From positions 1 to 22,730 of the forward strand of contig JAESUA010000333.1 in NCBI GenBank assembly GCA_016763255.1: a DNA stretch of 22,730 nucleotides, read 5' to 3'. Positions 6,060 through 15,934 of this stretch are shown here, piece after piece. Source of the DNA: Magnetovibrio sp. (GTDB lineage: Bacteria > Pseudomonadota > Alphaproteobacteria > Rhodospirillales > Magnetovibrionaceae). Numbering within the stretch: position 1 is the first letter of the stretch; each line of letters opens with the position of its first letter. Under the pieces are notes generated by a model that was given only the letters and a program-made list of their open reading frames with translations, made no database searches and was not told the DNA's origin. The translations under genes were made by a program, and so were the position numbers.

Positions 6060-9000
6060 ATGCGTAAGTTTTCTTCGAGTATTATGACGGCTCTTGAGCC
6101 ACGGGTCATGCTGGATGCGGCCATGATGGCCACTGCTGTGGATGCTGTGTCATCTGATGGCGGTGACGACTCGCGCATACAAACCTCAGAGACTCTTTCT
6201 GCCGATGACTTTGAGGCGCAGCTCAGCGCACTGGTGGCCGATGGGGCCACGTATAGTGAAATTATGTTTGTCGATAGCACCGCCCTGTCGGACCCTGATA
6301 TTCAGGCGGCGATTGAATTGCGTCGCCAAGCCGATCCGAATTTAACGGTTCTGTCTCTTGGTGCGGACGGTCTGTCGACCATCAACCGCACCTTGGCGCT
6401 TTATGCCGATGTTGGCGTGCAGTTCGATGCTATGCACATCCTGACCCATGCCGAAGATGGTCAGGTCCAGCTTGGCACGACGATTTTAGAGCTGGACGAC
6501 CTGGATGAAGGTTCCGCGACTGCACAAAGTGTCGAAAGCTGGAAAGATGCGCTTAACGACGGTGCCGATATCTTGTTTTACGGCTGTAACCTTGCCGCAA
6601 GCCAAGATGGCCGGGCCTTTGTGGATCGCATCGCGGAGTTGACGGGGCGCGATGTTGCCGCATCCGAGGATTTGACCGGTGATGCCGGCCAAGGCGGTGA
6701 TTGGGACCTGGAGATTCAAACCGGGCAAATTGAAACCAGCGTCATGGCCGCACAGGGCTATCAAGGCGTTCTCGGTTTTGCAACGACGGACCACAATGGC
6801 GATAGCACGGCCAATCCGCTACGCATGACCACCTGGAATGTGATCGGTTTGGATTCCAACAAACCGCTCATCGAAGGGCCTAACAAGTTCATGGTCGGCT
6901 TGCGGGTCGAGGCCGACGGTGCAGGGCTGAGCGGCTATACCGTGAAAATCGTCGACGACGATGGCGTGGATGTGTTCGGCTCCGGTTACACCATCGGTGA
7001 TAGTACGGTTGTTTCGGTCTTTGATGATGGTGTCGACAACATCAAGTTCACCGGTAAGGAGATGTACACCGGTGTGAACATTGGTGCCAACATGTCACAA
7101 GACTACTATTTTAATGTCGAGGTTCTGCGCAGTGCTGACTCCTTAGGCCAAATTCAGCCGTTCCATTTTGAGGTTTTCCAAGATGCGGACAACGACGGCA
7201 TCTTCGATGCTGGCGAAACAGGTCTAAAACTCGACAAGTTTTCTTGGCTGTCCGATAGCGCGGCGGCCAATACACCGTTGTATCTGTACGTCGAAAAATA
7301 CATTTCCCAGGCGCGCAACGATGTGGTCGATCAGACCTACCCGAATACGGCCTCGGCATCGGATGATTACAGCGCCGTTCGCATTAATGGAGTGACGGCC
7401 AACGGCGTTAACCCCGATGGTCCGATTACTTTGTTCCTTGGCGAAACCGTGACCGTTCGGGCCGAAGGGCAGACCGCCACCCAAGGCTATCCGCAAATGA
7501 CGTTTACGACCGTATTTGATACGGACCTGTTTAAAATCAATTCGGTCAATCAGTATTACGATAAGCCTGACGGTTCGACGGATTATCAACAAGATTTTGG
7601 CACAGGCACCGATGCTGACGGCAATTTCAATACCCTGTCGGGCACGGCCAACACCTCGATGTATGCCAATGCGGCGGGGTGGAACCCATCGACCCATGGT
7701 TTGATGATCACATCCGCACCGCCCAAGGCGGGTGGTGGGCCAATCGTTTCGGATTATTCCGTGACCATAACCGGTACCGGCAGCGGCACGCTGGATACAA
7801 TGATCTTGGATTATTCCGGCAGCAGCTTTCACTATAACGCCGACTTCGACACCGGGGCCGAATCTGTCAAAGTACTTGCGGTGAACGGTGCGATTGTCGG
7901 TACGGTCAAAGACGATATCACCGGCGATGATATTGGTGACGTGGCGATCAGTGGAATAACCATCACCCTGACCGGCATTTTGGACACCAACCGCAATGGC
8001 ACCATCGATGCCGGCGAAACCACCACGGTCACCACCCAAACCACCACCACCGACGCCAATGGTAAATATGCGTTCCTGAATTTGTTGCCCGGTGAATATA
8101 CGGTCAGTGAAGGTGCGACCGCAGGGTATGCCGACGTGACCGATACCGACGGCACGACTAATGGCACCGACGTCAATACGGTGAAAGTGATCATCGGCAG
8201 CGGCGTCACGACGGCGACGGCTGGGGCCATCGGCTTTACCGGTGTGTCCGGTTTGACTGAAGGCGAAACCCTGGGGTATCAGCGCGCAGATTTTGTAGAA
8301 GCGCGCACAGATCTTTCGTTGAGCAAAACCGTCAACACCACGGCACCGCAAGTCGGCGGTAATGTGACCTATACATTGGCGGTGACGAACAGCTCCAATG
8401 TTGATGCCGCTGCGGTTCAGGTGACCGAAAAACTTCCGTCCGGCCTGACGTTCGTGAGCGACAGTTCTGGTGGTGCATCCTACAACAGCACCACCGGCAT
8501 CTGGACGGTTGGCAGCGTTGCCGCCGGTGTGACCAAGACCATCACCATCACCGCCACGGTGACCAGCAATGACGCCATCACCAATTTTGCCGAAATCACC
8601 AGCATCAAGGATGCGTCCGGCAACGACATGACGGATCGCGATTCCACAGCCGGAAATAATGATGGTGCCGACAATACCTATGGCACCGCCGATGATGGCG
8701 GTGAACACAATCTAGAAGACGACGAAGCCAAGGTCACCATTGACGCTTCGAGCGCGGATTTGAGCCTCATGAAGGCGGTCAACAACGACACCCCCAGTGT
8801 TGGGGACACCGTTACGTTTACCTTGGCGGTGACCAATTCCGGCCCGGATGGCGCCACCAATGTGGTCGTGACCGATAGCCTTCCGTCTGGAATGTCGAAT
8901 GTGACGTTGGTGTCTGCAACAACAGGCGGAACCTTCAATGTGGGCACCGGGGTATGGTCCATTCCCACGTTGGCCAATGGCGCAACGGCGATTTTGAAGT

Positions 9001-12000
9001 TTACCGCCCAGGTTGATGTGGCGTCGGAAATCACCAACTACGCCGAAATCACGGCTTCAGATCAGTTCGATCCGGATTCCTCGCCAACCACAGATCGCAA
9101 CACCGATGATGGTGGCGATAATGTTCCCGATGATGATGAAGCCTATGTGGTTCTCACGCCTTTGGCCGCAGACTTAAGCATCGGCCTGACGGTCAGCGAC
9201 ACCGCGCCTAAAATTGGCGATACCATCACCTACACCATCACCTTGAACAACGCTGGGCCCAACACCGCCACCGGTGTGGTGGTCACCCAGACCTTACCCG
9301 GCGGGGTGACCTATGGTTCGGGTGGAACGTCGCACAGTGCGGGCACCGTGACCTGGAATGCCGGTGACATTGCTGCCGGAACCACGTTGACCCAAACGGT
9401 TACGGTGACGGTTGATTCAACCGGGACCAAGATCAGTTATGCCGAAGTCAAAAGCACCACCAATTTCGCCACGGTTTCCGATCCTGATTCCAAGCCCACC
9501 GATAACGGCGGCACCGGCGGCGCATCGGGGGCCGATGACTGGGGCGACGGCATTTTAGATGATGATGAAGCCAAGGTGACCATCACCCCGGGGGCAGGGG
9601 ATCTTGCACTCTCCAAATCTTATGTGGTGACCGATGGCACCCTCGATAGCCTTGACGATACGATCACGTTTACCCTGACGGTGACCAATGAAGGCGTCGT
9701 TGATGCGCATAACATCAAGGTCAAAGACACCATGTCTTCGGGCCTAACGTATAAAACGACCACCTCGGCTGACGGCACCTATGACGGTGCAACCGGAATC
9801 TGGACCATTGGGGCCTTGGCTGTAGGGGCGAGCAAAACTTTGGTTTTTGTCGCCGATGTGGACAGCGTTTTGGCGCAATCGAATTATGCCGAGATTACAG
9901 CCGCGACGAGTGATGTGGGTGGCTCAACGGCACTCATCGATGCGGATTCCACCGTCAATAACGGTACAAACCCGACTGTAAATGAGGATGACGAAGCGCT
10001 GGTCGAATTGCCAGCGATCCCTTATGCGGATTTGCAGCTTACAAAAACGGTGAGTAACGCCAGCCCCGGAAGTAATGCAGATGTAACGTTTACCATTACG
10101 GTCACCAACACCGGTGTTGATACGGCCTATGGCGTGAAAATTCTTGATACCATGCCCTATGGTGGAACCAGAGAATTTACATCTATCAAAACCATCAACC
10201 CAGAACAGGGTACATTTTCCTTTGACGACGGGACTGACAAAGGCACTTGGGATGTGGGAACACTGGCTTTTGGCGACGAAGTGACATTGACGTATGTCGT
10301 TACTTCGCCTTCGGGGACGGGCGGCGGGAGTTATGATTCGCTGACCAACTACGCGCAAGTCACCGAGGCCTTTCAAGATGTTGCGAAGACCAAGGCAATC
10401 CTGGACCCGGATTCTACGGTGAATAATGGGACGGTCGGTCAGGCGACTTATGAAGACGATGAAGCAAAGGCGACGATCATCAATTCTCAGGTTTCGCGTT
10501 TGGATGTGGCGATCTCGTCTTCCGTTTCTGTAACAGATGCCGCCCTTAATTCGAAGGCATCAGATGCAAATTTGGTGCTCAATGATGTGGTGACCTACAC
10601 CATTCAGGCCATCAACCAGGGCGTGGATGCCAACAACCCCGAACTCGTCATTACATGGCCGAAAGGTCTGATTACGCCTTCTTCCTTTACCGAAAATTCC
10701 ACCAACGGCACCTTGTTCTATTCGATCGATAATGGCGATACATGGACAGATGCGTCCGGCGGCATCGCCGGTTTGAGCATCACCCACTTCAAATGGTCGC
10801 CAACCGATTCGGCCTCCACCAAGCTGGCCGCAGGTGTTACGAAGACTTTAACCTTAACCGGGAGCGTGACGGCATTAGGCGTATCCAAAAACGCAATCGA
10901 TGTTCAAGCGTGGTGGAATACGACCCAAGGAACAACGGATGATACCGACTCGACATTCCCCGGCGCGGATCTGGGAAATACAACGACCACCCCTAAAGTC
11001 GATTTAACCAATGCAATTTTTCATGATCTGGATACGGACGATTATGGAGACGGCATTGCGGATGATGATGAAACAAGCGTTACAATTGGTGGAAATCAAA
11101 CGGTTGATTTAAGTCTTGAAAAATCGTTTTCCATTGATGGTGGGCAAAATTACCTGACCAGTGGTGCCTTAAGCGATGGGCAGGTTGTTACCTTTAAACT
11201 GACGGTAACCAACGATGCTCTGGCCAACAGCCAAGCAACCTCTGTCATTGTTAATGATACTTTGCCCGCAGGCTTTGTCTATCAGACAGCGTATGGCGAA
11301 GGGACTTACGACAAGACGACCGGTGACTGGACCGTTGGTACCCTGACGAGAGGGGCTTCAGCCAGCATTTACATCATTGCCAAGGTCGATTGGGGCGCCA
11401 CAACAAGCACTTCGCTCGTCAACTACGCCCAAGTCAAAAGCATGGTGCAAACCGATAGTGACTCAACGCCGGGTGACAACAGCACCACCGAAGATGATGA
11501 TTCAAGCATCACCATAACGGAAAAACCACTCCAGGCGGATCTAAGCCTGACCAAAACGGTTTCCAATTCGTCGCCGGATTTGAACACCAACGTCACCTTC
11601 ACGCTGACGGTGAGTAACGCAGGCCCAGCAGGCGCAACCAACGTGACGGTCGCGGATGCTTTGCCCACGGGGCTCACATATGTAAGCAACACCGGCAGCG
11701 GCAGCTATAATTCCACTACGGGTATATGGACGGTCGGTAGTATTGCCAACGGCAGCACCGCGACCATTCAAATTACCGCCAAAGTGACCTCCACCGATCC
11801 CATCATTAATTTTGCCGAGGTCAAGACATCAGATCAGGCAGATCCCGATTCAACGGCGGGCAATGGCGATCAAAACCCCGATGAAGATGACGAAGCGACG
11901 GCACGGCTTACGGCCAAGGCAGCCGATCTGAGCCTCACCAAATCGGTCAGTAACGCCAACCCGAACGTCGGCGATACCATTAGCTTTACCCTAACACTTA

Positions 12001-15000
12001 TCAATTCCGGCCCCGATGCAACGACGGGGGTCACGGTATTAGACCCGCTGCCCAGCGGCTTCACCCAAACCGGCATTACGCTGAACGGTACGGCGACCGG
12101 TGATACGTATTCCGGCGGGTTATGGACCTTGGGCAATGTGGCGGTTGGTGAAATTCACACCCTGACCATTACCGGCACGGTCGACAGCGCGGCGGCATTT
12201 ACCAATTTTGCCCAGGTCAAAACATCCAGCCTGAGCGATCCAGATTCAGTGGTGAACAACGACACTGACAAAACCGCCAACGAAGACGATGAAGGACGGG
12301 TGCGCGTAACCCCGCAAGCCGCCGACCTCAGCCTTTCGAAAAGCGTCAGCAACGCCCGGCCTTCGGTGGGTGATAATGTCACCTTTACGCTGACCTTGAT
12401 GAACAGTGGCCCCGATAACGCCACCGGCGTGGTGGTGACGGATTATCTGCCCACGGGTACCACCTGGGTGAGCGGCGGAAATCACAGCGCCGGTACCATC
12501 ACCTGGTCGCCGGGTAATGTAGCCGTGGGTGAAATCACAACCCTTCAGATCGTCGTAAAGGTCAATAGCGCTGCGGCTATGAGCAACTTTGCCGAAGTCA
12601 CCGCGGTTGATCAGTTCGATCCGGATTCCACCAAAAACAATGATGGTGGCAACAAAACCGATAACGAAGACGATGAAGCCAAAGCCAGTTTCGATCCGGT
12701 TCAAATCGATCTAGAAGTGGCGACCTCGGTCAGCGATACCACCCCCGATATCAACGAGACGGTGACCTATACGGTGCGCATCACCAACACCAGTTCCGAT
12801 GATGCCACGGGCGTATCCCTGCAAGATGTACTGGATACGGGGTTGAGCTATGTGGCCGCTTCGGCCAGCGATGGCGGCACCGTAAGTGGCCAGAAAGTAT
12901 CGTGGAGCGGCCTGTCGATTGCCGCAGGCGATACCATAGAACTGACCTTCAAAGCCAAGGTCACCGATGCCAGCGCGACGCTGAAGGCTGTGGCGCAAAT
13001 TACAGCAGCCGATCAACCGGATATCGACTCCAAGCCTTATGACGGCACAACCAATGGCACCGCCACGGATGATCTTGGCGATACAAAATTGCCCAACAAT
13101 GGTAACACCTGGGACGATGATGAAGCCGTCGTCACGCTGAATGCCATCGGTGCGGATTTGGATTTGTCCAAGACCGTGAGCGTTAGCAGCAAAGCCACCG
13201 CCGAGACCGATGGCTTTTACAAAGCGACCTTCATCCTGACCGTGAGCAATTCTGGCCCCGATGCCGCGACCCATGTGGTCGTGCGCGACAGCTTGCCCTC
13301 GGGCTTAAGCTTCATCAGCGCCACCACGGCGTCGGGAACCTATGATTCCAAAAGTGGCTACTGGACCATCGGGACTGTTGCAGATGCGGGTTCGGCGACC
13401 TTGACCATCGTTGCACGCGTCAACACCCCGGGTGCGGTGACCAACTTTGCGCAAATTACAAATTCCGACCAGCCGGACCCGGATTCCAAACCCAACAACA
13501 ACAGCGGCAAGCCCGGTGGCGGCACGGGCCCCGAAGACGATGATGATACGGCAATCGTTAATGTCGAACTGATCGATCTCAGCCTGGCAAAAACCATCAG
13601 CAACGCCACACCGGTGGTGGGCGATACGATCACCTATACCGTGACGTTGTCGAATGCCACGGGCTTTGACACAGCCACCAATATTGCCGTGACGGAAAGT
13701 CTGCCCAGCGGGTTGACCGGCGTGACCGTTACCCCCGCTGCGGGGACCACCTACAATTCCGCAACCGGGGTGTGGAGTGTCGCCAGTTTGGCTGGCGGGG
13801 CCAGCAAAACACTCACCGTGACCGGCACGGTCAGCGATATCAGCGCCTTGCTGAATGTGGTCGAGGTTACCGCGGCGGATCAGATCGACGTCGATTCAAA
13901 GCCCAAAAATAAATCATCTGAACCAGGTGAAGATGACACCGCCACCGCCGGGCCGACGTTTGCCTACATCACCGGCAAGGTTCTGGATGATCGCAAAGGC
14001 TACGCACCCGACGTATTTGATCCTGCAGATGGTCCTATTTCCGGCGTTACGGTGCAGTTGTGGACGGATGCGGGCAGTGGCGTGCCGGGTACATTGATCG
14101 CAACCACCACCACCAATGCAAAGGGCGTCTATGAATTTAATGCCCCGGCCGGCACCTATGTGATCGTTGAAACGGATAAGGCCGGGTACCTCAGCGTGCG
14201 CGATCAAGAAACCGTCAATCCCACGACGGGTGTCAGCACAGGTCAGACCACCAGCCCGGATAACAACCGTATTCCCATCACGGTGACCAACGGCAACGAA
14301 TACTACGACCGTAATTTCCTCGATCTCACGCCGTGGGCCATCAGCGGCAACGTCTATAACGATGACACCAAAGATGGGGCCTTGGACGGCAACAATGAAA
14401 CCGGCATTTCTGGTGTGACCGTCAAGCTGTACAAAGACGTCGACGGAAATTGGACCACGACCGGCGATCAAACTTTGATCGGCACGGCCACAACCGATGC
14501 CAACGGTGCCTATTCGTTTAAAGCGGGCGTCGGCAACTACCGTGTCGTTGAAACCCACGATGGAACCCAGGACGCAACCCATAAGGCCAATTACACGCAT
14601 GTTACCGACAGTGACGGTCTGGCAAACAACGTCGGAGATGACCAAATTATTGACGTGCAGATCACCCCGAAAGGTAGCGATAAAACCGGTAATGATTTCT
14701 TAGATGTTGCCGGTGCCACCCCGAAGGCCGATCTGGTCCTGACCAAATCGGTCGACAATGCCAAGCCGAAATCCGGTGACACGGTTGTGTTTACCATGAC
14801 CATCACCAACAAGGGCCCGGATACGGCCAAAACGGTCAAGCTGGTGGATAACCTGCCCACTGGTGTGACCTATCTCAGCGATGACGCCGGTGGGGCTTAC
14901 AATTCTAGCACCGGTGTATGGACGGTTGGTGATCTGGCCAATACGGCAACGTCAACGTTGAAAATCACGGTTCGGGTGGATGCAAAGACGGCTGTGACCA

Positions 15001-15854
15001 ATAATGCCACGGTTTCGTCCCCGACCACCGACCCCAATCTGACCAATAACAAAGACAATGCGGTGGTGACACCACAAAAAACCGCACCGCCACCGCCACC
15101 GGCACCACCGCCACCGGCACCACCGCCACCGGCACCACCGCCACCACCTGCGCCACCGCCAGTGGATACGAGTACGCCGAGCACCACAAAAAGCCCGGTG
15201 TTGTCGTCTATTGAGCCGCAACGCATCGAGTTGTCGGTGCAAGATCGTGCGATTTCAGGCGGCATTCATACATTTTCGCTGCCGACCAGTGCCATCCAAA
15301 CCGAAGGCGATGCGGGCGATGTAAGCGTCGAAGCGACCCTGGTTGACGGCTCACCCTTACCCGATTACATCAAGTTTGATTCGGAATCGCGCGCTTTTAC
15401 CATCAATGCGGATGATGCCATAAAGCTGGGTATCATGGGGTTGGATATCCGTATCACCGCGATCGATGGATCAAGCAATGAGGCATCAGCGGTATTCCAT
15501 GTTCAAATTGGTGCGGAAGAAGATGATAGCGAGGCTGCAAAAGCGGCAAAGGCAATTGATCAGGCCAATCGAGAGGCCAATCCAAATGCGAACGATGGCG
15601 AAACGGCGCCAACCGAAAATGGTGACCAAGAGGGCGCTGGTGCTTCTGACCAAAATGATGGTGAACAAAACAATGACAATAACGCTGCGGTGCCACCGGT
15701 GCCTTCAGCAGGCGTAGACGATAGCGCAGACGTGTCTTCACGCGGCAAACTAAGCTTGGCAGAGCAAGTGCGCGCAGCATCTTCACAGGGATTTCAGCAG
15801 CGCAGTGACGGCATGGCACAAGACATCATTTTGTGGCTTAAGAACGTTGCCTGA
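6060..15854 (+). CDS. Giant modular surface protein, 3264 aa: LEPR motif, DUF4347, SdrD-B-like domains, 14 DUF11 repeats, cadherin-like end
   Basis: Predicted exported, cell-surface or matrix protein. The ATG at 6060 (upstream GTGGGG) fits better than the TTG at 6027. Order: LEPRVMLDA (12-20); DUF4347 (about 66-238) with THAEDG (His130) and FYGCNLA (Cys176); an unassigned beta-rich region (240-605); an SdrD-B/CNA-B-like domain (611-745); thirteen DUF11-type repeats (about 750-2635), the sixth atypical; two more SdrD-B-like domains (2636-2885); a fourteenth DUF11 (2890-3007); a proline hinge (3008-3040); a dystroglycan/cadherin-like domain (3055-3160); an Asp/Asn/Glu-rich tail and a short helical end. 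There is no hydrophobic Sec signal, sortase motif or RTX block, so export must use another route. Four export-type genes follow 80 bp downstream on the same strand. DUF11/SdrD-B architecture is typical of adhesins; the target is unknown. Confidence 0.95.
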   Translation: MRKFSSSIMTALEPRVMLDAAMMATAVDAVSSDGGDDSRIQTSETLSADDFEAQLSALVADGATYSEIMFVDSTALSDPDIQAAIELRRQADPNLTVLSLGADGLSTINRTLALYADVGVQFDAMHILTHAEDGQVQLGTTILELDDLDEGSATAQSVESWKDALNDGADILFYGCNLAASQDGRAFVDRIAELTGRDVAASEDLTGDAGQGGDWDLEIQTGQIETSVMAAQGYQGVLGFATTDHNGDSTANPLRMTTWNVIGLDSNKPLIEGPNKFMVGLRVEADGAGLSGYTVKIVDDDGVDVFGSGYTIGDSTVVSVFDDGVDNIKFTGKEMYTGVNIGANMSQDYYFNVEVLRSADSLGQIQPFHFEVFQDADNDGIFDAGETGLKLDKFSWLSDSAAANTPLYLYVEKYISQARNDVVDQTYPNTASASDDYSAVRINGVTANGVNPDGPITLFLGETVTVRAEGQTATQGYPQMTFTTVFDTDLFKINSVNQYYDKPDGSTDYQQDFGTGTDADGNFNTLSGTANTSMYANAAGWNPSTHGLMITSAPPKAGGGPIVSDYSVTITGTGSGTLDTMILDYSGSSFHYNADFDTGAESVKVLAVNGAIVGTVKDDITGDDIGDVAISGITITLTGILDTNRNGTIDAGETTTVTTQTTTTDANGKYAFLNLLPGEYTVSEGATAGYADVTDTDGTTNGTDVNTVKVIIGSGVTTATAGAIGFTGVSGLTEGETLGYQRADFVEARTDLSLSKTVNTTAPQVGGNVTYTLAVTNSSNVDAAAVQVTEKLPSGLTFVSDSSGGASYNSTTGIWTVGSVAAGVTKTITITATVTSNDAITNFAEITSIKDASGNDMTDRDSTAGNNDGADNTYGTADDGGEHNLEDDEAKVTIDASSADLSLMKAVNNDTPSVGDTVTFTLAVTNSGPDGATNVVVTDSLPSGMSNVTLVSATTGGTFNVGTGVWSIPTLANGATAILKFTAQVDVASEITNYAEITASDQFDPDSSPTTDRNTDDGGDNVPDDDEAYVVLTPLAADLSIGLTVSDTAPKIGDTITYTITLNNAGPNTATGVVVTQTLPGGVTYGSGGTSHSAGTVTWNAGDIAAGTTLTQTVTVTVDSTGTKISYAEVKSTTNFATVSDPDSKPTDNGGTGGASGADDWGDGILDDDEAKVTITPGAGDLALSKSYVVTDGTLDSLDDTITFTLTVTNEGVVDAHNIKVKDTMSSGLTYKTTTSADGTYDGATGIWTIGALAVGASKTLVFVADVDSVLAQSNYAEITAATSDVGGSTALIDADSTVNNGTNPTVNEDDEALVELPAIPYADLQLTKTVSNASPGSNADVTFTITVTNTGVDTAYGVKILDTMPYGGTREFTSIKTINPEQGTFSFDDGTDKGTWDVGTLAFGDEVTLTYVVTSPSGTGGGSYDSLTNYAQVTEAFQDVAKTKAILDPDSTVNNGTVGQATYEDDEAKATIINSQVSRLDVAISSSVSVTDAALNSKASDANLVLNDVVTYTIQAINQGVDANNPELVITWPKGLITPSSFTENSTNGTLFYSIDNGDTWTDASGGIAGLSITHFKWSPTDSASTKLAAGVTKTLTLTGSVTALGVSKNAIDVQAWWNTTQGTTDDTDSTFPGADLGNTTTTPKVDLTNAIFHDLDTDDYGDGIADDDETSVTIGGNQTVDLSLEKSFSIDGGQNYLTSGALSDGQVVTFKLTVTNDALANSQATSVIVNDTLPAGFVYQTAYGEGTYDKTTGDWTVGTLTRGASASIYIIAKVDWGATTSTSLVNYAQVKSMVQTDSDSTPGDNSTTEDDDSSITITEKPLQADLSLTKTVSNSSPDLNTNVTFTLTVSNAGPAGATNVTVADALPTGLTYVSNTGSGSYNSTTGIWTVGSIANGSTATIQITAKVTSTDPIINFAEVKTSDQADPDSTAGNGDQNPDEDDEATARLTAKAADLSLTKSVSNANPNVGDTISFTLTLINSGPDATTGVTVLDPLPSGFTQTGITLNGTATGDTYSGGLWTLGNVAVGEIHTLTITGTVDSAAAFTNFAQVKTSSLSDPDSVVNNDTDKTANEDDEGRVRVTPQAADLSLSKSVSNARPSVGDNVTFTLTLMNSGPDNATGVVVTDYLPTGTTWVSGGNHSAGTITWSPGNVAVGEITTLQIVVKVNSAAAMSNFAEVTAVDQFDPDSTKNNDGGNKTDNEDDEAKASFDPVQIDLEVATSVSDTTPDINETVTYTVRITNTSSDDATGVSLQDVLDTGLSYVAASASDGGTVSGQKVSWSGLSIAAGDTIELTFKAKVTDASATLKAVAQITAADQPDIDSKPYDGTTNGTATDDLGDTKLPNNGNTWDDDEAVVTLNAIGADLDLSKTVSVSSKATAETDGFYKATFILTVSNSGPDAATHVVVRDSLPSGLSFISATTASGTYDSKSGYWTIGTVADAGSATLTIVARVNTPGAVTNFAQITNSDQPDPDSKPNNNSGKPGGGTGPEDDDDTAIVNVELIDLSLAKTISNATPVVGDTITYTVTLSNATGFDTATNIAVTESLPSGLTGVTVTPAAGTTYNSATGVWSVASLAGGASKTLTVTGTVSDISALLNVVEVTAADQIDVDSKPKNKSSEPGEDDTATAGPTFAYITGKVLDDRKGYAPDVFDPADGPISGVTVQLWTDAGSGVPGTLIATTTTNAKGVYEFNAPAGTYVIVETDKAGYLSVRDQETVNPTTGVSTGQTTSPDNNRIPITVTNGNEYYDRNFLDLTPWAISGNVYNDDTKDGALDGNNETGISGVTVKLYKDVDGNWTTTGDQTLIGTATTDANGAYSFKAGVGNYRVVETHDGTQDATHKANYTHVTDSDGLANNVGDDQIIDVQITPKGSDKTGNDFLDVAGATPKADLVLTKSVDNAKPKSGDTVVFTMTITNKGPDTAKTVKLVDNLPTGVTYLSDDAGGAYNSSTGVWTVGDLANTATSTLKITVRVDAKTAVTNNATVSSPTTDPNLTNNKDNAVVTPQKTAPPPPPAPPPPAPPPPAPPPPPAPPPVDTSTPSTTKSPVLSSIEPQRIELSVQDRAISGGIHTFSLPTSAIQTEGDAGDVSVEATLVDGSPLPDYIKFDSESRAFTINADDAIKLGIMGLDIRITAIDGSSNEASAVFHVQIGAEEDDSEAAKAAKAIDQANREANPNANDGETAPTENGDQEGAGASDQNDGEQNNDNNAAVPPVPSAGVDDSADVSSRGKLSLAEQVRAASSQGFQQRSDGMAQDIILWLKNVA
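8307..13965 (+). repeat. Array of 13 DUF11-type repeats within the giant gene
   Basis: Repeats of 385-470 bp, one of about 600 bp, begin near 8307, 8754, 9168, 9597, 10023, 10495, 11100, 11536, 11923, 12320, 12705, 13153 and 13572. Each opens with a variant of ADLSLxKxVS, continues VGDxVTFTLTVTNSGPD, LPSGLTYVS and TGxWTVG, and ends with an acidic linker such as DPDSxxNNGxxxxEDDEA. A fourteenth copy lies apart at about 14729-15080. DNA identity between copies is limited, so the array is old, not a recent tandem amplification. The acidic linkers resemble Ca2+-binding loops, which would stiffen a chain of beta-sandwich domains; that is inference. Confidence 0.9.
15101..15145 (+). repeat. Three perfect copies of a 15-bp unit encoding an Ala-Pro hinge
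   Basis: GGCACCACCGCCACC is repeated exactly at 15101-15115, 15116-15130 and 15131-15145, with a degenerate copy just before. It encodes APPPP units inside a proline-rich stretch (residues 3008-3040 of the giant protein). The in-frame 15-bp period allows copy number to change without frame loss. Confidence 0.85.
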
Positions 15855-15899
15855 TGGGGCCGTGCGTATGATTATCCACTCTCAATTGGCAGAGAAACA

Positions 15900-15915
15900 G
15901 GTTACAAATGTAACC
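15900..15915 (+). promoter_or_regulatory. Perfect inverted repeat between the giant gene and the TolC-family gene
   Basis: GGTTAC-AAAT-GTAACC gives two 6-bp arms around a 4-base loop, 45 bases after the giant gene's stop and 20 bases before ATG 15935. It could be an operator or an mRNA processing/attenuating hairpin setting the ratio of surface protein to export machinery. The lack of a following U-run argues against full termination. Confidence 0.35.
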
Positions 15916-15934
15916 ACAGTGAAATAAAAATTTT

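Noticed and set aside
7224..8708. Long minus-strand open frame (494 codons) antisense to the giant gene
   Set aside because: It mirrors the repetitive Thr/Gly/Asp codons of the sense gene, is rich in Gly, Ile and Arg with no domain pattern, and the sense strand encodes recognisable domains throughout.
13914..14645. Minus-strand open frame (243 codons) opposite the SdrD-B-like domains
   Set aside because: It has the same shadow character. The sense strand is clearly coding and the antisense product has no recognisable motif or ribosome-binding site.
8307..15145. CRISPR array or recent tandem duplication
   Set aside because: The repeats are protein-level DUF11 domains of about 400 bp with strong DNA divergence and continuous coding, with no short identical repeats separated by unique spacers.
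6060..15854. Giant protein as a classical type I (RTX) substrate of the ABC pair at 1873-4973
   Set aside because: No GGxGxDxLx repeats are visible near its C-terminus, the genes are separated by an integration junction, and a different set of export genes follows it directly. It is not excluded, but less likely.
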